Counted from the first letter of the stretch, positions 16,636 to 27,869 are shown. The stretch is DNA of 54,318 nt from Prevotella sp. (GCA_022771265.1 JALFCG010000081.1:1-54318); one strand, 5' to 3'. The notes: generated by a model not told the origin, from the letters alone. Translations and numbers: made by a program.

Positions 16636-17388
16636 ATGAACAAGAAAAAGATATTCACACTGGCTCTTTCTCTGACAACAGCCATGGCTTCGTGGGGTAT
16701 CAGCATACCCGACAGTCTAAACTACTCGTTCCGAATGGGTTACAACATCGGAGGAACAGCTCCTGTCGGTATGCCCGAGACCATAAGAAGCCTTAACAGC
16801 TACGACTTGCAACCGAACGTCACCATTGGACTCGACGTGTGGAAGGACTTATGGGGACAGTGGGGAATGATGACTGGCATAAGACTCGAAAACAAAGGAA
16901 TGAAAATCGACGCCACCGTGAAAAACTATCACATGGAGATGGTTCAGGGAGGCGAAAAACTCGAAGGCATGTACACAGGACGACTCGTCACCGACTGCAA
17001 CCAGTGGATGATAACGGTGCCTGTAATGGCTACATTCCACACAGGACGATTCCTCATAAAGTGCGGCCCATACGTCTCTTATGTTGCCGACAAGTCGTTC
17101 AAGGGGCACGTATATGATGGCTACCTCAGAGTTGATGACCCTACGGGGAATAAAGTGGAAATGGGTCCAGAAGGTGACAACAATCCTACCTATGATTTCA
17201 GCGGCGACATGCGACACTGGCACGTAGGAATACTCGCTGGAGCTGACTATCATATAGGTCAGCGCCTCGGAGTCTATATCGACCTCTCATGGGGACTTAA
17301 CGGAGCTTTCAAAAGCTCATTCAAGACCATTGAGCAAACCCTCTACCCCATCTATGGGACCATTGGTCTTACCTATAAATTGAAATAA
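16636..17388 (+). CDS. Outer-membrane beta-barrel protein (PorT-like fold)
   Basis: A 250-residue protein with a Sec signal peptide (about residues 1-20) and alternating amphipathic strands ending in a C-terminal aromatic/hydrophobic strand (YGTIGLTYKLK), typical of small Bacteroidota barrels. The N-terminal mature strands (YSFRMGYNIGG), the GIRLENKGMK segment and the KCGPYVSY strand fit the PorT/OMP_b-brl_2 type. There is no SusC plug or TonB box. It lies 16 bases after the PCMD lipoprotein, so it is probably its outer-membrane partner. Transport or anchoring roles are both possible. Confidence 0.8.
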   Translation: MNKKKIFTLALSLTTAMASWGISIPDSLNYSFRMGYNIGGTAPVGMPETIRSLNSYDLQPNVTIGLDVWKDLWGQWGMMTGIRLENKGMKIDATVKNYHMEMVQGGEKLEGMYTGRLVTDCNQWMITVPVMATFHTGRFLIKCGPYVSYVADKSFKGHVYDGYLRVDDPTGNKVEMGPEGDNNPTYDFSGDMRHWHVGILAGADYHIGQRLGVYIDLSWGLNGAFKSSFKTIEQTLYPIYGTIGLTYKLK

Positions 17389-17412
17389 CAACACTTAAAG
17401 AAAGGATTAAAC

Positions 17413-18918
17413 ATGAAAAAAATCTTTACTCTCATTTCAGCTGTCATGCTCTCATTCAGCGCTATGGCAGAAGATTATCATTGCGGCTTGGCAGTAAATG
17501 TGTATGGTGAACCAAGCCCATATAAGACAATTGATATCTCCTGCACAAAGAACGACAAGGAAAAGTACGATATCACATTAAAAGACTTCACTTTCGGCGA
17601 GTTATCAATTGCGGAAGTTAACTTCAAGGATATCGATGTGGTTGATGATGGTGACACAACCGAAGAAGACGGATTGGTACGTCTCTATTCAAAGCAGAAT
17701 ATTAGTATCAGTGAGTTTGATGATTTACCCATTTCTGCAACTCTTGAAGGATTCATCATCAACGGCGACATCCTAATCCGCGTTTACTTACCTGATGTTG
17801 GTGTCACTGCTGCTGTAACAAGCCGTAAGACACAGATTTACGGCAGCGATTTCGAAAATTGGCACAAAGCTGAATCTTACGACGAACCTAACGGATGGCA
17901 CGGCATAAAAAGCGGTACCGGTACGTTTGTTTCGTTTGCAAAAAATGCCATTACCATTTCTGAAGATGTCCCGTCAGAAACCAAAAGCACCAAGTCTGTA
18001 TGCATTAAATCCAGCGCGGTATTAGGTAGTATATCAGCCAACGGCACTCTGACAACAGGAATAATGAAGGTTGATTCCACTGACCCTAACAGTTCCGACA
18101 ACTGTGTCATAATTGACCCTACATCAACAAAGAAAGATGGCAACGGCGACCCATTCTTCAGTTCCATGGTCGGCCATCCAACTTCAATCTCATTCTGGTA
18201 CAAATTCAAGAATGGTGATAACAACACAAAACCAGCACTCGCACGCGCCATCATCCTCAGCGATGGCTACTATCAGGAACCTGCTGCCGAAGGCACCACA
18301 TACGACAATGTAGTTGCTGTGGCAGAGAAAGAACTCGCAGCTACAGAAGGTTGGACAAAAGTAACCATCCCATTCGATTATGCGACATACGAAGGAAACG
18401 AGAACGCCGACAATCCATTGAGAATACTTGTCACAGTCAACACCTGCAAGGAACCGGGAGGCGGCAGCAAGTCAAGTGACAACCCTGACGTGCTCTTCAT
18501 TGACGAGATGAACCTGGACTACAAGCCAGAGTTGTCTTCACTTTACATCTTCGAACAGAAAATCGACGGTTTCTCTGAGGACCAGGACACTTACTCCCTT
18601 ACCCTACCGTCTGTACCTGAAGATGACGATATAGAATTTGAAAGCAAGAACTATGAAGAAACTGTTGTAATCTCTTATTACGAAGAAGATAAAAAGACGC
18701 TCACCGTAAACGTATATAACGAAGAGTTCACATCATGTAAAAGTTACACCTTCAACCTCACCATTGACCCGACAGCAGGTGTCAACAACATTCAAGTAAA
18801 TGCCAATCGCAAGGTTGAAAAGCAAGTGAATGCCATTGGACAGCAGGTTGGCAACTCTTCACGTGGCTTTGTCATCAAGAAGTATAACGACGGCTCGGTA
18901 GAGAAAATCATCAAATGA
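17413..18918 (+). CDS. Secreted calycin-like plus PCMD protein with C-terminal sorting-like tail
   Basis: A 501-residue secreted protein with a signal peptide (about 1-19) and an N-terminal calycin/lipocalin-like beta-barrel module (about 20-135). A PCMD domain follows (about 140-380, starting at the DFENW stretch and ending at VLFIDEMNLDY). Next is an Ig-like stretch, then a short tail of about 45 residues ending GFVIKKYNDGSVEKIIK. That tail resembles the last strands of type IX secretion sorting domains (dGkvrKvi pattern). PCMD occurs in both flanking proteins of the operon, suggesting a shared ligand. It lies 24 bases after the barrel gene. A strong terminator follows. Confidence 0.78.
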   Translation: MKKIFTLISAVMLSFSAMAEDYHCGLAVNVYGEPSPYKTIDISCTKNDKEKYDITLKDFTFGELSIAEVNFKDIDVVDDGDTTEEDGLVRLYSKQNISISEFDDLPISATLEGFIINGDILIRVYLPDVGVTAAVTSRKTQIYGSDFENWHKAESYDEPNGWHGIKSGTGTFVSFAKNAITISEDVPSETKSTKSVCIKSSAVLGSISANGTLTTGIMKVDSTDPNSSDNCVIIDPTSTKKDGNGDPFFSSMVGHPTSISFWYKFKNGDNNTKPALARAIILSDGYYQEPAAEGTTYDNVVAVAEKELAATEGWTKVTIPFDYATYEGNENADNPLRILVTVNTCKEPGGGSKSSDNPDVLFIDEMNLDYKPELSSLYIFEQKIDGFSEDQDTYSLTLPSVPEDDDIEFESKNYEETVVISYYEEDKKTLTVNVYNEEFTSCKSYTFNLTIDPTAGVNNIQVNANRKVEKQVNAIGQQVGNSSRGFVIKKYNDGSVEKIIK

Positions 18919-18954
18919 CAATAACAACATTATTATCATAGTAAATTCACAAAT

Positions 18955-18977
18955 GGGCGAACGCTATTATTTCGCCC
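18955..18977 (+). terminator. Hairpin after the PCMD operon
   Basis: GGGCGAA at 18955-18961 pairs with TTCGCCC at 18971-18977 around a 9-base loop. No T-tract follows. It may protect the 3' end or act together with the stronger terminator 20 bases further on. Confidence 0.45.
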
Positions 18978-18996
18978 GAACATTGTTAAACGAAGC

Positions 18997-19031
18997 GTGG
19001 GTCGGCTCGTGAGAGCCGGTCCACTTTTTTT
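18997..19031 (+). terminator. Strong rho-independent terminator of the PCMD operon
   Basis: A 12-bp stem (18997-19008 with 19013-19024, two G-U wobbles) with a 4-base loop is followed directly by seven T. Confidence 0.9.
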
Positions 19032-19037
19032 ATCACC

Positions 19038-19101
19038 TCAAAAGCTGACATATTCTATCATTCACATCTTCAAAAGCTGACATATTCTATCATTCACATC
19101 T
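19038..19101. repeat. 32-bp perfect tandem direct repeat, two copies
   Basis: Two identical 32-base units abut at 19038-19069 and 19070-19101. There is no spacer, so it is not a CRISPR array. A third copy begins with TCATCA only and then diverges. It lies between the PCMD-operon terminator and the small-RNA terminator. Confidence 0.95.
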
Positions 19102-19115
19102 TCATCATACCATAT

Positions 19116-19204
19116 AAAAAAATAAATGCCCCGCGCTTCTCAGCGCGAGGCATTTCCTCAATAGGTATTAGCCTTCTAAGGTAAAAAGATTGTATTCAGG
19201 ATAA
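19116..19204 (-). ncRNA. Candidate small regulatory RNA, about 89 nt
   Basis: On the minus strand a full promoter (19211-19242) is followed by about 50 bases with no start codon and a small CCTT/AAGG hairpin at 19172-19181. A GC-rich hairpin (19124-19155, arms AAATGCC/GGCATTT and CGCGC/GCGCG) comes next, then ATTTTTTTA. Promoter, short body and intrinsic terminator with no ORF is the layout of a small RNA. I do not recognise a named RNA family. Upstream atpG has its own terminator at 19345-19393, so this is not simply the atp 3' UTR. The ends are predictions. Confidence 0.65.
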
Positions 19205-19210
19205 CGAGTG

Positions 19211-19242
19211 CAAAGTTACAACAAAATTCGCAAACTTGCAAA
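19211..19242 (-). promoter_or_regulatory. Consensus promoter of the candidate small RNA
   Basis: On the minus strand TTTG (complement of 19239-19242), a 20-bp spacer and TAACTTTG (complement of 19211-19218). No protein gene starts downstream. Confidence 0.75.
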
Positions 19243-19344
19243 CTTTTTTGTATGTTTAATAACATATTCTATGTTTTTCATCAAATTATATACATTTTTT
19301 AACCAAAATATGGTAAATAGTATTATCAAAAAGGAATAATGGAC

Positions 19345-19393
19345 AAAAAAAGATGGACAACCATTTGCACTATACTAATGCAGGTTGTCCATC
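19345..19393 (-). terminator. Terminator of the ATP synthase operon
   Basis: GATGGACAACC at 19352-19362 pairs perfectly with 19383-19393. On the minus strand the stem is followed by seven T. It lies 29 bases past the atpG stop. Confidence 0.88.
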
Positions 19394-19421
19394 CTGATAT
19401 TAAGCTAAAACTAAAATTCCA

Positions 19422-20393
19422 TTAGTTGTTTACACTTCCTCCAACGATGTCAAGCAACTCGTTGGTAATAGCCTGCTGCCTGCTCTTGTTGTACTGTAGC
19501 TTCAGTCCGCGCAACAGTTCATCGGCATTGTCGGTAGCTGTCTGCATTGCGACCATTCTTGCGGCATGCTCACTTGCTATGCTGTCGAGCAATGCTGTGT
19601 AGAGCATCAAGTGAGCCATTTTCGGGATGAGTGCGCTAAGAACAGTCTGCATGTCTGGTTCGACAATGAAGTTACTGTTAAGCGGCTTTCCGTCAAGTGT
19701 GCCTCTCTGTTCGCCTCTTTCGGCATCTCGCTTTCTCAGGTACTCTTGCGCGTCCTTTGTCGTGACTGTTGACTTCAGGTCACGCTCGTGGTCGCGTGTA
19801 AGTTCATCGGTGATGTCTATTGGCAGGAAAATCTTCCTCGTCAGTATTTGTGACCCCGCGCTTTTGAAATGATGATAAATCATCTCCACACGGTCAATTT
19901 TCCCATGAACGAACTTCTCTCCGAGTTCCCTTGCCAGTTCGATACACTGCTTCGCATTTGGCTTCTCAGCCATTGAGTTGTAGTCTCCGGCAATGGTGAA
20001 GCCGAGCTTTGCAGCTTTTTCCGCCACCTTTCGTCCAATAGGATATATGACGATGTTTTTCTTGCCCAAAGCTTCATATTCGGCCGCCACCTGTTGCATT
20101 TTCTTTATGACATTGGCGTTGAATCCACCGCAGAGGCTGCTGTTGGATGAATAGACTACAAGAGCTACCCTCTTGACTGTACGAGGTTGTGTGAGCACGC
20201 TTGAGGCGTCGGCTTCTGAAGCCAGGAACGTCTTCAGGATTTGCTCAAGCATGGTCTCATAGGGCAGCATGTTTTCTATCATCACCTGTGCATGGTGCAG
20301 CTTCGACGACGCCACCATCTTCATGGCACTTGTGATTTTGCGAGTGCTGTTGACGGAGGTGATTCTCGTCTTTATCTCTTTCAGCGACGGCAT
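19422..20393 (-). CDS. atpG: ATP synthase gamma subunit
   Basis: The central rotor shaft of F1. The 323-residue product starts with the conserved helix MPSLKEIKTRITSVNSTRKITSAMKMV and ends with the long C-terminal helix (LKLQYNKSRQQAITNELLDIVGG) that sits in the alpha-beta barrel. It is about 30 residues longer than E. coli gamma, with extra sequence near residues 210-240 (RKRDAERGEQRGTLDG), as in other Bacteroidota. It is the last gene of the atp operon, six bases after atpA. Confidence 0.96.
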   Translation of the reverse strand: MPSLKEIKTRITSVNSTRKITSAMKMVASSKLHHAQVMIENMLPYETMLEQILKTFLASEADASSVLTQPRTVKRVALVVYSSNSSLCGGFNANVIKKMQQVAAEYEALGKKNIVIYPIGRKVAEKAAKLGFTIAGDYNSMAEKPNAKQCIELARELGEKFVHGKIDRVEMIYHHFKSAGSQILTRKIFLPIDITDELTRDHERDLKSTVTTKDAQEYLRKRDAERGEQRGTLDGKPLNSNFIVEPDMQTVLSALIPKMAHLMLYTALLDSIASEHAARMVAMQTATDNADELLRGLKLQYNKSRQQAITNELLDIVGGSVNN

Positions 20394-20399
20394 AGGCTA

Positions 20400-21986
20400 T
20401 CAACTTTTATATTGTCCTGCAATGTCTGCCATAGTCTGCTCGATGATGCCGGTAACGGAATCGTCGATTTTTCCAGAGGCGAGTGTTGCTATCACTTCAG
20501 GATGTGTCGTGCGGAGCTTGTCAAGGAACGAGTCCTGACATTGTCTCACACTCTCCACTGGCACGTCGTGCATCAGTCCGTGGGTTCCACAGTAGATGAT
20601 TGCAATCTGCTCACCGACAGGCATCGGGCTGTACTGAGGCTGTATGAGCAACTGGTTGTTCTTTCGTCCACGGTCGATGGTCATGGCGGTCACCGGGTCC
20701 ATGTCGCTTGAGAACTTTGAGAAGGCCTCGAGTTCACGATATTGCGCCATATCGATTTTCAGTGTACCTGCCACCTTCTTCATACTCTTTATCTGAGCCG
20801 AACCACCCACACGCGATACTGAAATACCGACGTTGATAGCAGGTCGGAATCCTTGGTTGAAGAGGTCGCTTTCGAGATATATCTGTCCGTCGGTGATGGA
20901 AATCACGTTTGTCGGGATATATGCAGAAACGTCGCCGGCCTGAGTCTCGATGATTGGAAGGGCTGTGAGCGAGCCACCACCCTTGACATGTCCCTTCATA
21001 CACTCGGGCAGGTCGTTCATCTGCTCTGCCACTTCCTGCTGGTCGTTGATGCGCGCGGCACGCTCGAGCAAACGGCTGTGGAGGTAGAACACATCACCAG
21101 GATAAGCCTCACGTCCTGATGGACGACGAAGGATGAGCGACACCTCACGGTAGGCTACGGCTTGTTTCGAGAGGTCATCGTAAACTACGAGTGCACTCTC
21201 TCCACGGTCGCGGAAATACTCGCCAATAGCTGCACCTGCAAACGGGGCATAGTACTGCATGGCTGCAGGATCGGCAGCTGTTGCCGACACGACGATGGTG
21301 TATGGCATAGCTCCATGTTGTTTTAGATTCTCAACGAGTGCAGCAACTGTTGAAGCCTTCTGTCCGATGGCTACATAGATACAATAAACCGGTTTTCCTG
21401 CCTCATAAAAGCTTTTCTGGTTTATGATAGTATCAACAGCGATGGCTGTCTTTCCTGTCTGTCGGTCACCGATGATGAGCTCACGCTGTCCACGTCCGAT
21501 AGGAATCATTGAATCGACACCCTTAAGACCAGTCTGTAACGGTTCCTTTACAGGCTGTCGGTAGATAACTCCCGGTGCCTTTCTGTCGAGCGGCATCTCG
21601 AAGGCACCGGTAAGGTCGATGTCACCCTTTCCGTCAATAGCCTGACCGAGCGGATTGATGACACGTCCGAGCATGTTGTCATTAACACGAATCGACGCGA
21701 TGCGTTTTGTTCTCTTGACAACCATGCCTTCCTTGATACCTTCCACCGACCCGAGGAGCACACAACCGACGTTGTCTTCCTCCAGGTTCATGACGATGGC
21801 CATTGTGCCGTTCTCAAACTCGAGCAGTTCGTTGGCCTCGGCATTATGCAGTCCATAGATACGAGCCACGCCGTCGCTGACTTCGAGCACGGTACCGACT
21901 TCGTCAAACTGCTGTCCACCGTTGATGCCCTGCAGCTGTTCGAGCAGCATTTGTGACACTTCGCTTGGTTTTATTTTGTCTGACAT
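20400..21986 (-). CDS. atpA: ATP synthase alpha subunit
   Basis: The non-catalytic nucleotide-binding subunit of F1. The 528-residue product has the P-loop [10 protein letters not shown] near residue 170, the family [13 protein letters not shown] segment and the signature [17 protein letters not shown] near 380, which includes the Arg finger SVSRVGG supplied to the beta active site. Length is slightly above the usual 500-515. It follows atpH by 19 bases. Confidence 0.97.
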   Translation of the reverse strand: MSDKIKPSEVSQMLLEQLQGINGGQQFDEVGTVLEVSDGVARIYGLHNAEANELLEFENGTMAIVMNLEEDNVGCVLLGSVEGIKEGMVVKRTKRIASIRVNDNMLGRVINPLGQAIDGKGDIDLTGAFEMPLDRKAPGVIYRQPVKEPLQTGLKGVDSMIPIGRGQRELIIGDRQTGKTAIAVDTIINQKSFYEAGKPVYCIYVAIGQKASTVAALVENLKQHGAMPYTIVVSATAADPAAMQYYAPFAGAAIGEYFRDRGESALVVYDDLSKQAVAYREVSLILRRPSGREAYPGDVFYLHSRLLERAARINDQQEVAEQMNDLPECMKGHVKGGGSLTALPIIETQAGDVSAYIPTNVISITDGQIYLESDLFNQGFRPAINVGISVSRVGGSAQIKSMKKVAGTLKIDMAQYRELEAFSKFSSDMDPVTAMTIDRGRKNNQLLIQPQYSPMPVGEQIAIIYCGTHGLMHDVPVESVRQCQDSFLDKLRTTHPEVIATLASGKIDDSVTGIIEQTMADIAGQYKS

Positions 21987-22005
21987 GTTTTTTTGTTTTA
22001 ATTAA

Positions 22006-22542
22006 TTACTTTCTCAACTGCTGGAGCACGTTTCTCAACTGGCTCTGCACGCTGGCATCGAGCCTGTAAGTGTCGTATTCGAGAATGAATCCCCCAATGA
22101 TGTCAGGGTTGACCTCCGTCTCAAACTCCACAGTTCCCTTGGTCTTGTTTTCGACCATTTGTCTCATTTTCCGTTCTGTGTCCGGCGAAACGGCGACAGC
22201 GGTCGTGAGCTTCCCTCGGATGATGTTCTTCTGTTTGCGGTAGAGCGTGACATACGAGTTTGCCATAAACTGCACGAAACTTTCCCTGTCTTCCTTGAGT
22301 ACGAGCTGCAGGAATGTCTCAGTGAGCGTTACGACACCATTGCCGCAAGCAGTCGTGAGCAGTCCCTTTTTCTTGTCCTTGGAAAGCATGGGATTGTCGA
22401 TGGCATGTCTTAGTTGTGGCACATCCGCGAAGCTTTTGGCCAGTGTTGTCATGTCTTGACACACCTGGTCTTCAATGTTCGCAGCGGTAGCCGCCTTAAG
22501 CAGCGCGCGAGCGTATCTTACTGATATTACTCCGATGTCCAT
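22006..22542 (-). CDS. atpH: ATP synthase delta subunit
   Basis: The 178-residue peripheral-stalk subunit (OSCP type). The N-terminal six-helix domain starts with ISVRYARALLKAA, and the C-terminal domain contains the family segment VNPDIIGGFILEYDTYRLDASVQSQL. It connects the top of F1 to the b-subunit stalk. It lies six bases after atpF. Confidence 0.94.
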   Translation of the reverse strand: MDIGVISVRYARALLKAATAANIEDQVCQDMTTLAKSFADVPQLRHAIDNPMLSKDKKKGLLTTACGNGVVTLTETFLQLVLKEDRESFVQFMANSYVTLYRKQKNIIRGKLTTAVAVSPDTERKMRQMVENKTKGTVEFETEVNPDIIGGFILEYDTYRLDASVQSQLRNVLQQLRK

Positions 22543-22548
22543 GTCACA

Positions 22549-23064
22549 TTATTTTTTATTTTCCACAGCAACCTCATCCAACAGTCTGTCAATAGTCTCC
22601 ATCTGCCTGTCGGCTGCAGAAAGTTCCTTTCTTAGAATCTTCTCAGCCACCTTGACGGAGAGCTCCGCCACTTGAGCCCTGATCTCAGATATGGCAGCGG
22701 CCTTTTCTTGTGCGATGTCGGCCTTTGCCTCCTCAATGAGTCTTGTGGCTTCGTGGCGTGCCTGTTCCTGGGCCTTTGCAACTATTGCCTCGCGCGTGTC
22801 GGCAGCCTCTTTAAGAATCTGAGCCTGCTTCTGACGCGCTTCCTGCAACATTGCCTCACCCTCTTTCTGTATGTTCTCAAGTCTTGCAGAAGCCTCGTGA
22901 GCCTTCTTCAGGCTTTCGTCGATGTACTGTTTTCTGCTATCAACCATATTGACTATGGCAGGGAAGCCGAATTTTGCCAGTACTCCGAAGACCACGAGAA
23001 AAGCAATGAGCATCCAGAAGAGGAGTCCCAAGTCAGGGGTCAATATAGATGGCAAATTTTCCAT
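22549..23064 (-). CDS. atpF: ATP synthase b subunit
   Basis: The 171-residue peripheral-stalk subunit. It has one N-terminal membrane helix (about residues 10-28), then a long charged Ala/Glu/Lys/Arg-rich helix through residue 150 that forms the dimeric stalk. No second b-prime gene is present, so the stalk is probably a homodimer. It lies nine bases after atpE. Confidence 0.94.
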   Translation of the reverse strand: MENLPSILTPDLGLLFWMLIAFLVVFGVLAKFGFPAIVNMVDSRKQYIDESLKKAHEASARLENIQKEGEAMLQEARQKQAQILKEAADTREAIVAKAQEQARHEATRLIEEAKADIAQEKAAAISEIRAQVAELSVKVAEKILRKELSAADRQMETIDRLLDEVAVENKK

Positions 23065-23073
23065 TCAATAATA

Positions 23074-23316
23074 TTATTTAATAAGGAATGCGCAAGCAGC
23101 GATGGCGAAGAGGGCACAACCCTCGACGAAAGCAGATGTCAGAATCATGTTTGTCTGAATCTTGCCTGTTGCCTCTGGCTGACGTGCGATGGCATCCATA
23201 GCGCTACCGCCAATCTTACCAATACCTAAACCTGCACCAATTGTTGCAATACCTGCTCCGAGACCGCAGCCCAGCTGTGCCAGACCTTCAGCAGCCAAAA
23301 GTGTTGAAATAATCAT
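23074..23316 (-). CDS. atpE: ATP synthase c subunit
   Basis: The 80-residue hairpin that forms the membrane rotor. It has two helices joined by the polar loop ARQPEAT. The ion-binding carboxylate is Glu65 in FVEGCALF. The sodium-binding pattern seen in Propionigenium (Gln32, Glu65, Ser66) is broken: residue 32 is Ile and residue 66 is Gly. This indicates proton rather than Na+ coupling. It is followed after nine bases by atpF; the 68-base AT-rich gap before it separates it from atpB. Confidence 0.96.
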   Translation of the reverse strand: MIISTLLAAEGLAQLGCGLGAGIATIGAGLGIGKIGGSAMDAIARQPEATGKIQTNMILTSAFVEGCALFAIAACAFLIK

Positions 23317-23384
23317 AATTGTATAAGTTTTAATTTGTTATTGTTAATATTCCTAATTAATATAATTTTTCAATATTTCAATAT

Positions 23385-24434
23385 TTAATGGTGTTCCTTA
23401 TGAGCCAGTCCGATGAACACGGCACTGAGCATCGTGAACACGTAGGCCTGCACGAAAGCTACCAGGAGTTCCAGACAGTTCATGAACAGAAGCATGACGG
23501 CACTGAACAAGTTAAGACCGATGCCGAAGCCTACACCCATAGACCAACCGAGGAAGATGACGCATGTGAAGCTGAGCATCACGGCGTGACCCGCCATCAT
23601 GTTGGCGAAGAGACGAATCATCAGTGCGAACGGCTTGGTGAAAACGCCGAAGAACTCGATGACCGGCATTACTGGCACTGGGTATGCCTTCAAAAAGAGC
23701 GGCACCTCTGGCCAGAATATTTCCTTCCAATACTCCTTGTTGCCGAAAAGGTTGATTGCCAACATTGTGCAAAGAGCAAGGAACAGTGTGACATTGATAT
23801 TTCCCGTCACGTTTGAACCACCGGGGAACACTGGGATAAGCCCAATGAGATTGGTGGTGAGAATGAAGAAGAACACTGTGAGCAAGTACGGTGCGTACTG
23901 CTTGTAGTGCTTCTCGCCTACCGATGGACGAATGAGGTCGTCGTGGATATACATCACAAGCATCTCCACTGCTCCGACGAAACCACGCGGCGCGTCACTC
24001 TTCTCATCGCGTTTCTTGTACCAGCGTGAGCATGAGAGGAATACCGTAAGCAGCACTGCCACCACAATCCATATCTGAGCCACAGCCTTGGTGATGCTGA
24101 GGTCGAGAGGACGTTCAACAGTTCCGTCAGCCATGTGTTCGTATATTTTACCATGGTGAGCCGCATCAAAAAAGTATTTCTCCGGCAGTGAGTGTGCAAT
24201 ACAGAATGTCCACTCTCCTGTCTCACCGCTACGGACGATGATAGGCAATGGAATGCTTAGATGCTTTCCCTCGTAAGAGGCGATGTGCCACTCGTAAGAA
24301 TCGGACAGGTGTTCGAGTACTATCTCTGGAATGTCCAGAGCCTCCCCTTCCTTAGCAGTCTCATTGGCAACTAATTGTATCGGGAACAACGCCACTGCGA
24401 GCACCAATATTATTGTCCTTATACGTTTCATCAT
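23385..24434 (-). CDS. atpB: ATP synthase a subunit with periplasmic N-terminal extension
   Basis: The stator channel subunit of Fo. The 349-residue product is about 80-100 residues longer than E. coli AtpB because of an N-terminal signal-like helix (residues 3-22) and a soluble stretch of about 90 residues before the first conserved membrane helix. This form is usual in Bacteroidota. The essential Arg is at about residue 274 in MIRLFANMMAGH. Starts at 24434 and 24431 (MM) are both possible. It lies 12 bases after the AtpI-like gene. Confidence 0.95.
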   Translation of the reverse strand: MMKRIRTIILVLAVALFPIQLVANETAKEGEALDIPEIVLEHLSDSYEWHIASYEGKHLSIPLPIIVRSGETGEWTFCIAHSLPEKYFFDAAHHGKIYEHMADGTVERPLDLSITKAVAQIWIVVAVLLTVFLSCSRWYKKRDEKSDAPRGFVGAVEMLVMYIHDDLIRPSVGEKHYKQYAPYLLTVFFFILTTNLIGLIPVFPGGSNVTGNINVTLFLALCTMLAINLFGNKEYWKEIFWPEVPLFLKAYPVPVMPVIEFFGVFTKPFALMIRLFANMMAGHAVMLSFTCVIFLGWSMGVGFGIGLNLFSAVMLLFMNCLELLVAFVQAYVFTMLSAVFIGLAHKEHH

Positions 24435-24446
24435 AATCGAAGAGAT

Positions 24447-24902
24447 TTATGAGTGTTGTTTGACATTATTGAATTTGTCGATAATCTTCGACTTCATGCC
24501 GAAGAATATCGAGTGATGGACGAGCATTACCACATAGAACGGGGCAAGTACCGAAAGGAAGCCGAGCATCCCGTCACGACCGAAAGCGAGATAGTAGCCG
24601 AACATGACCACTATGGTCAGCAGCATACGGAATCCCGACACGGCAGAATAGAACGTGGTCAAGGCATCTACCGACCGACTTGCCACCCTACCCCACAACA
24701 GACCTTCAGCCACTACTATGGCAAGTGTGTAAAGTGCGGATACTATTGCTGGCACAATAATCCACTCGTTGCCCGAAGCATAGGCTATCGCCATCGCGGC
24801 TGCAAAGAGAAGCACTACATAGGCGATTCCCCTTTTGATGAAGGAAAGTCCTATAGCCTTCACTTCCTTTTGTCTGCTATTGTCGTTAAGTGTCTCTTCC
24901 AT
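24447..24902 (-). CDS. AtpI-like four-helix membrane protein in the atp operon
   Basis: A 151-residue protein with a charged N-terminus (about 20 residues) and four hydrophobic helices. It occupies the position just before atpB where AtpI/Atp1-type assembly factors are encoded in many bacteria. Sequence similarity to AtpI is weak by eye, so the call rests mainly on position, size and topology. AtpI helps c-ring assembly in other bacteria. It lies 14 bases after atpC. Confidence 0.75.
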   Translation of the reverse strand: MEETLNDNSRQKEVKAIGLSFIKRGIAYVVLLFAAAMAIAYASGNEWIIVPAIVSALYTLAIVVAEGLLWGRVASRSVDALTTFYSAVSGFRMLLTIVVMFGYYLAFGRDGMLGFLSVLAPFYVVMLVHHSIFFGMKSKIIDKFNNVKQHS

Positions 24903-24916
24903 TGCGTGTTATACCA

Positions 24917-25159
24917 TTACAGTTCAACACAAAGACTAACCTTGTTCTTGTTTACTTCCACGAATCCGCTGGATATGGTCATTTCGTGTTGTCCTTCAGA
25001 GTCAACATACACGACCTTTCCCTTGTCAAGACAAGAGATGAGCGGCGCATGGTCTTTCAAGACCTGGAACTCGCCTAACACTCCCGGAGCGGTGACGCTC
25101 TCTATCTCACCGTCGAAGATGACGTTCTCTGGTGATACTATTCTTAATCTCAAACCCAT
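24917..25159 (-). CDS. atpC: ATP synthase epsilon subunit (short form)
   Basis: An 80-residue protein matching only the N-terminal beta-sandwich of epsilon (LRIVSPENVIFDGEIESVTAPG, then FQVLKDHAPLIS). The C-terminal two-helix domain, which inhibits ATP hydrolysis in E. coli, is absent, as in other Bacteroidota. It lies 22 bases after atpD. Confidence 0.94.
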   Translation of the reverse strand: MGLRLRIVSPENVIFDGEIESVTAPGVLGEFQVLKDHAPLISCLDKGKVVYVDSEGQHEMTISSGFVEVNKNKVSLCVEL

Positions 25160-25181
25160 AATTACGTTTCTTTATTGTGGC

Positions 25182-26720
<1,539 letters not shown>

Positions 26721-26779
26721 TTATTTTAATTCAATTGTCTTTTTAGGATAGTCTAAAGGCTATTCAATTTTTTGCCTTG

Positions 26780-26810
26780 CAAAGATAGACATTTTTTCCA
26801 TTAAACCAAA
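26780..26810 (-). promoter_or_regulatory. Consensus promoter of the atp operon
   Basis: On the minus strand TTTG (complement of 26807-26810), a 19-bp spacer and TATCTTTG (complement of 26780-26787). It leaves a leader of about 65 bases before atpD. Confidence 0.88.
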
Positions 26811-26891
26811 AGAAAAACCAAAGTTTAATTCTTAATGAATTATAAAATAGAAAAATTGTACCATCTTTGCAATGTTTTTGGACATAAAATG

Positions 26892-27869
<978 letters not shown>

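Noticed and set aside
16636..17388. SusC-like TonB-dependent transporter for a glycan-utilisation locus
   Set aside because: At 250 residues it is far too short. There is no plug domain or TonB box, and there is no SusD partner.
19038..19101. Possible CRISPR array
   Set aside because: Only two repeat units, directly abutting with no spacer, and no cas genes.
23074..23316. Sodium-binding c subunit
   Set aside because: Positions 32 and 66 are Ile and Gly rather than Gln and Ser/Thr, so the known Na+ coordination shell is not complete.
26855..26880. Plus-strand promoter-like ACCATCTTTGC downstream of pfkA
   Set aside because: It lacks the TA of TAnnTTTG, has no TTTG at the right distance, and would drive only antisense transcription into pfkA.
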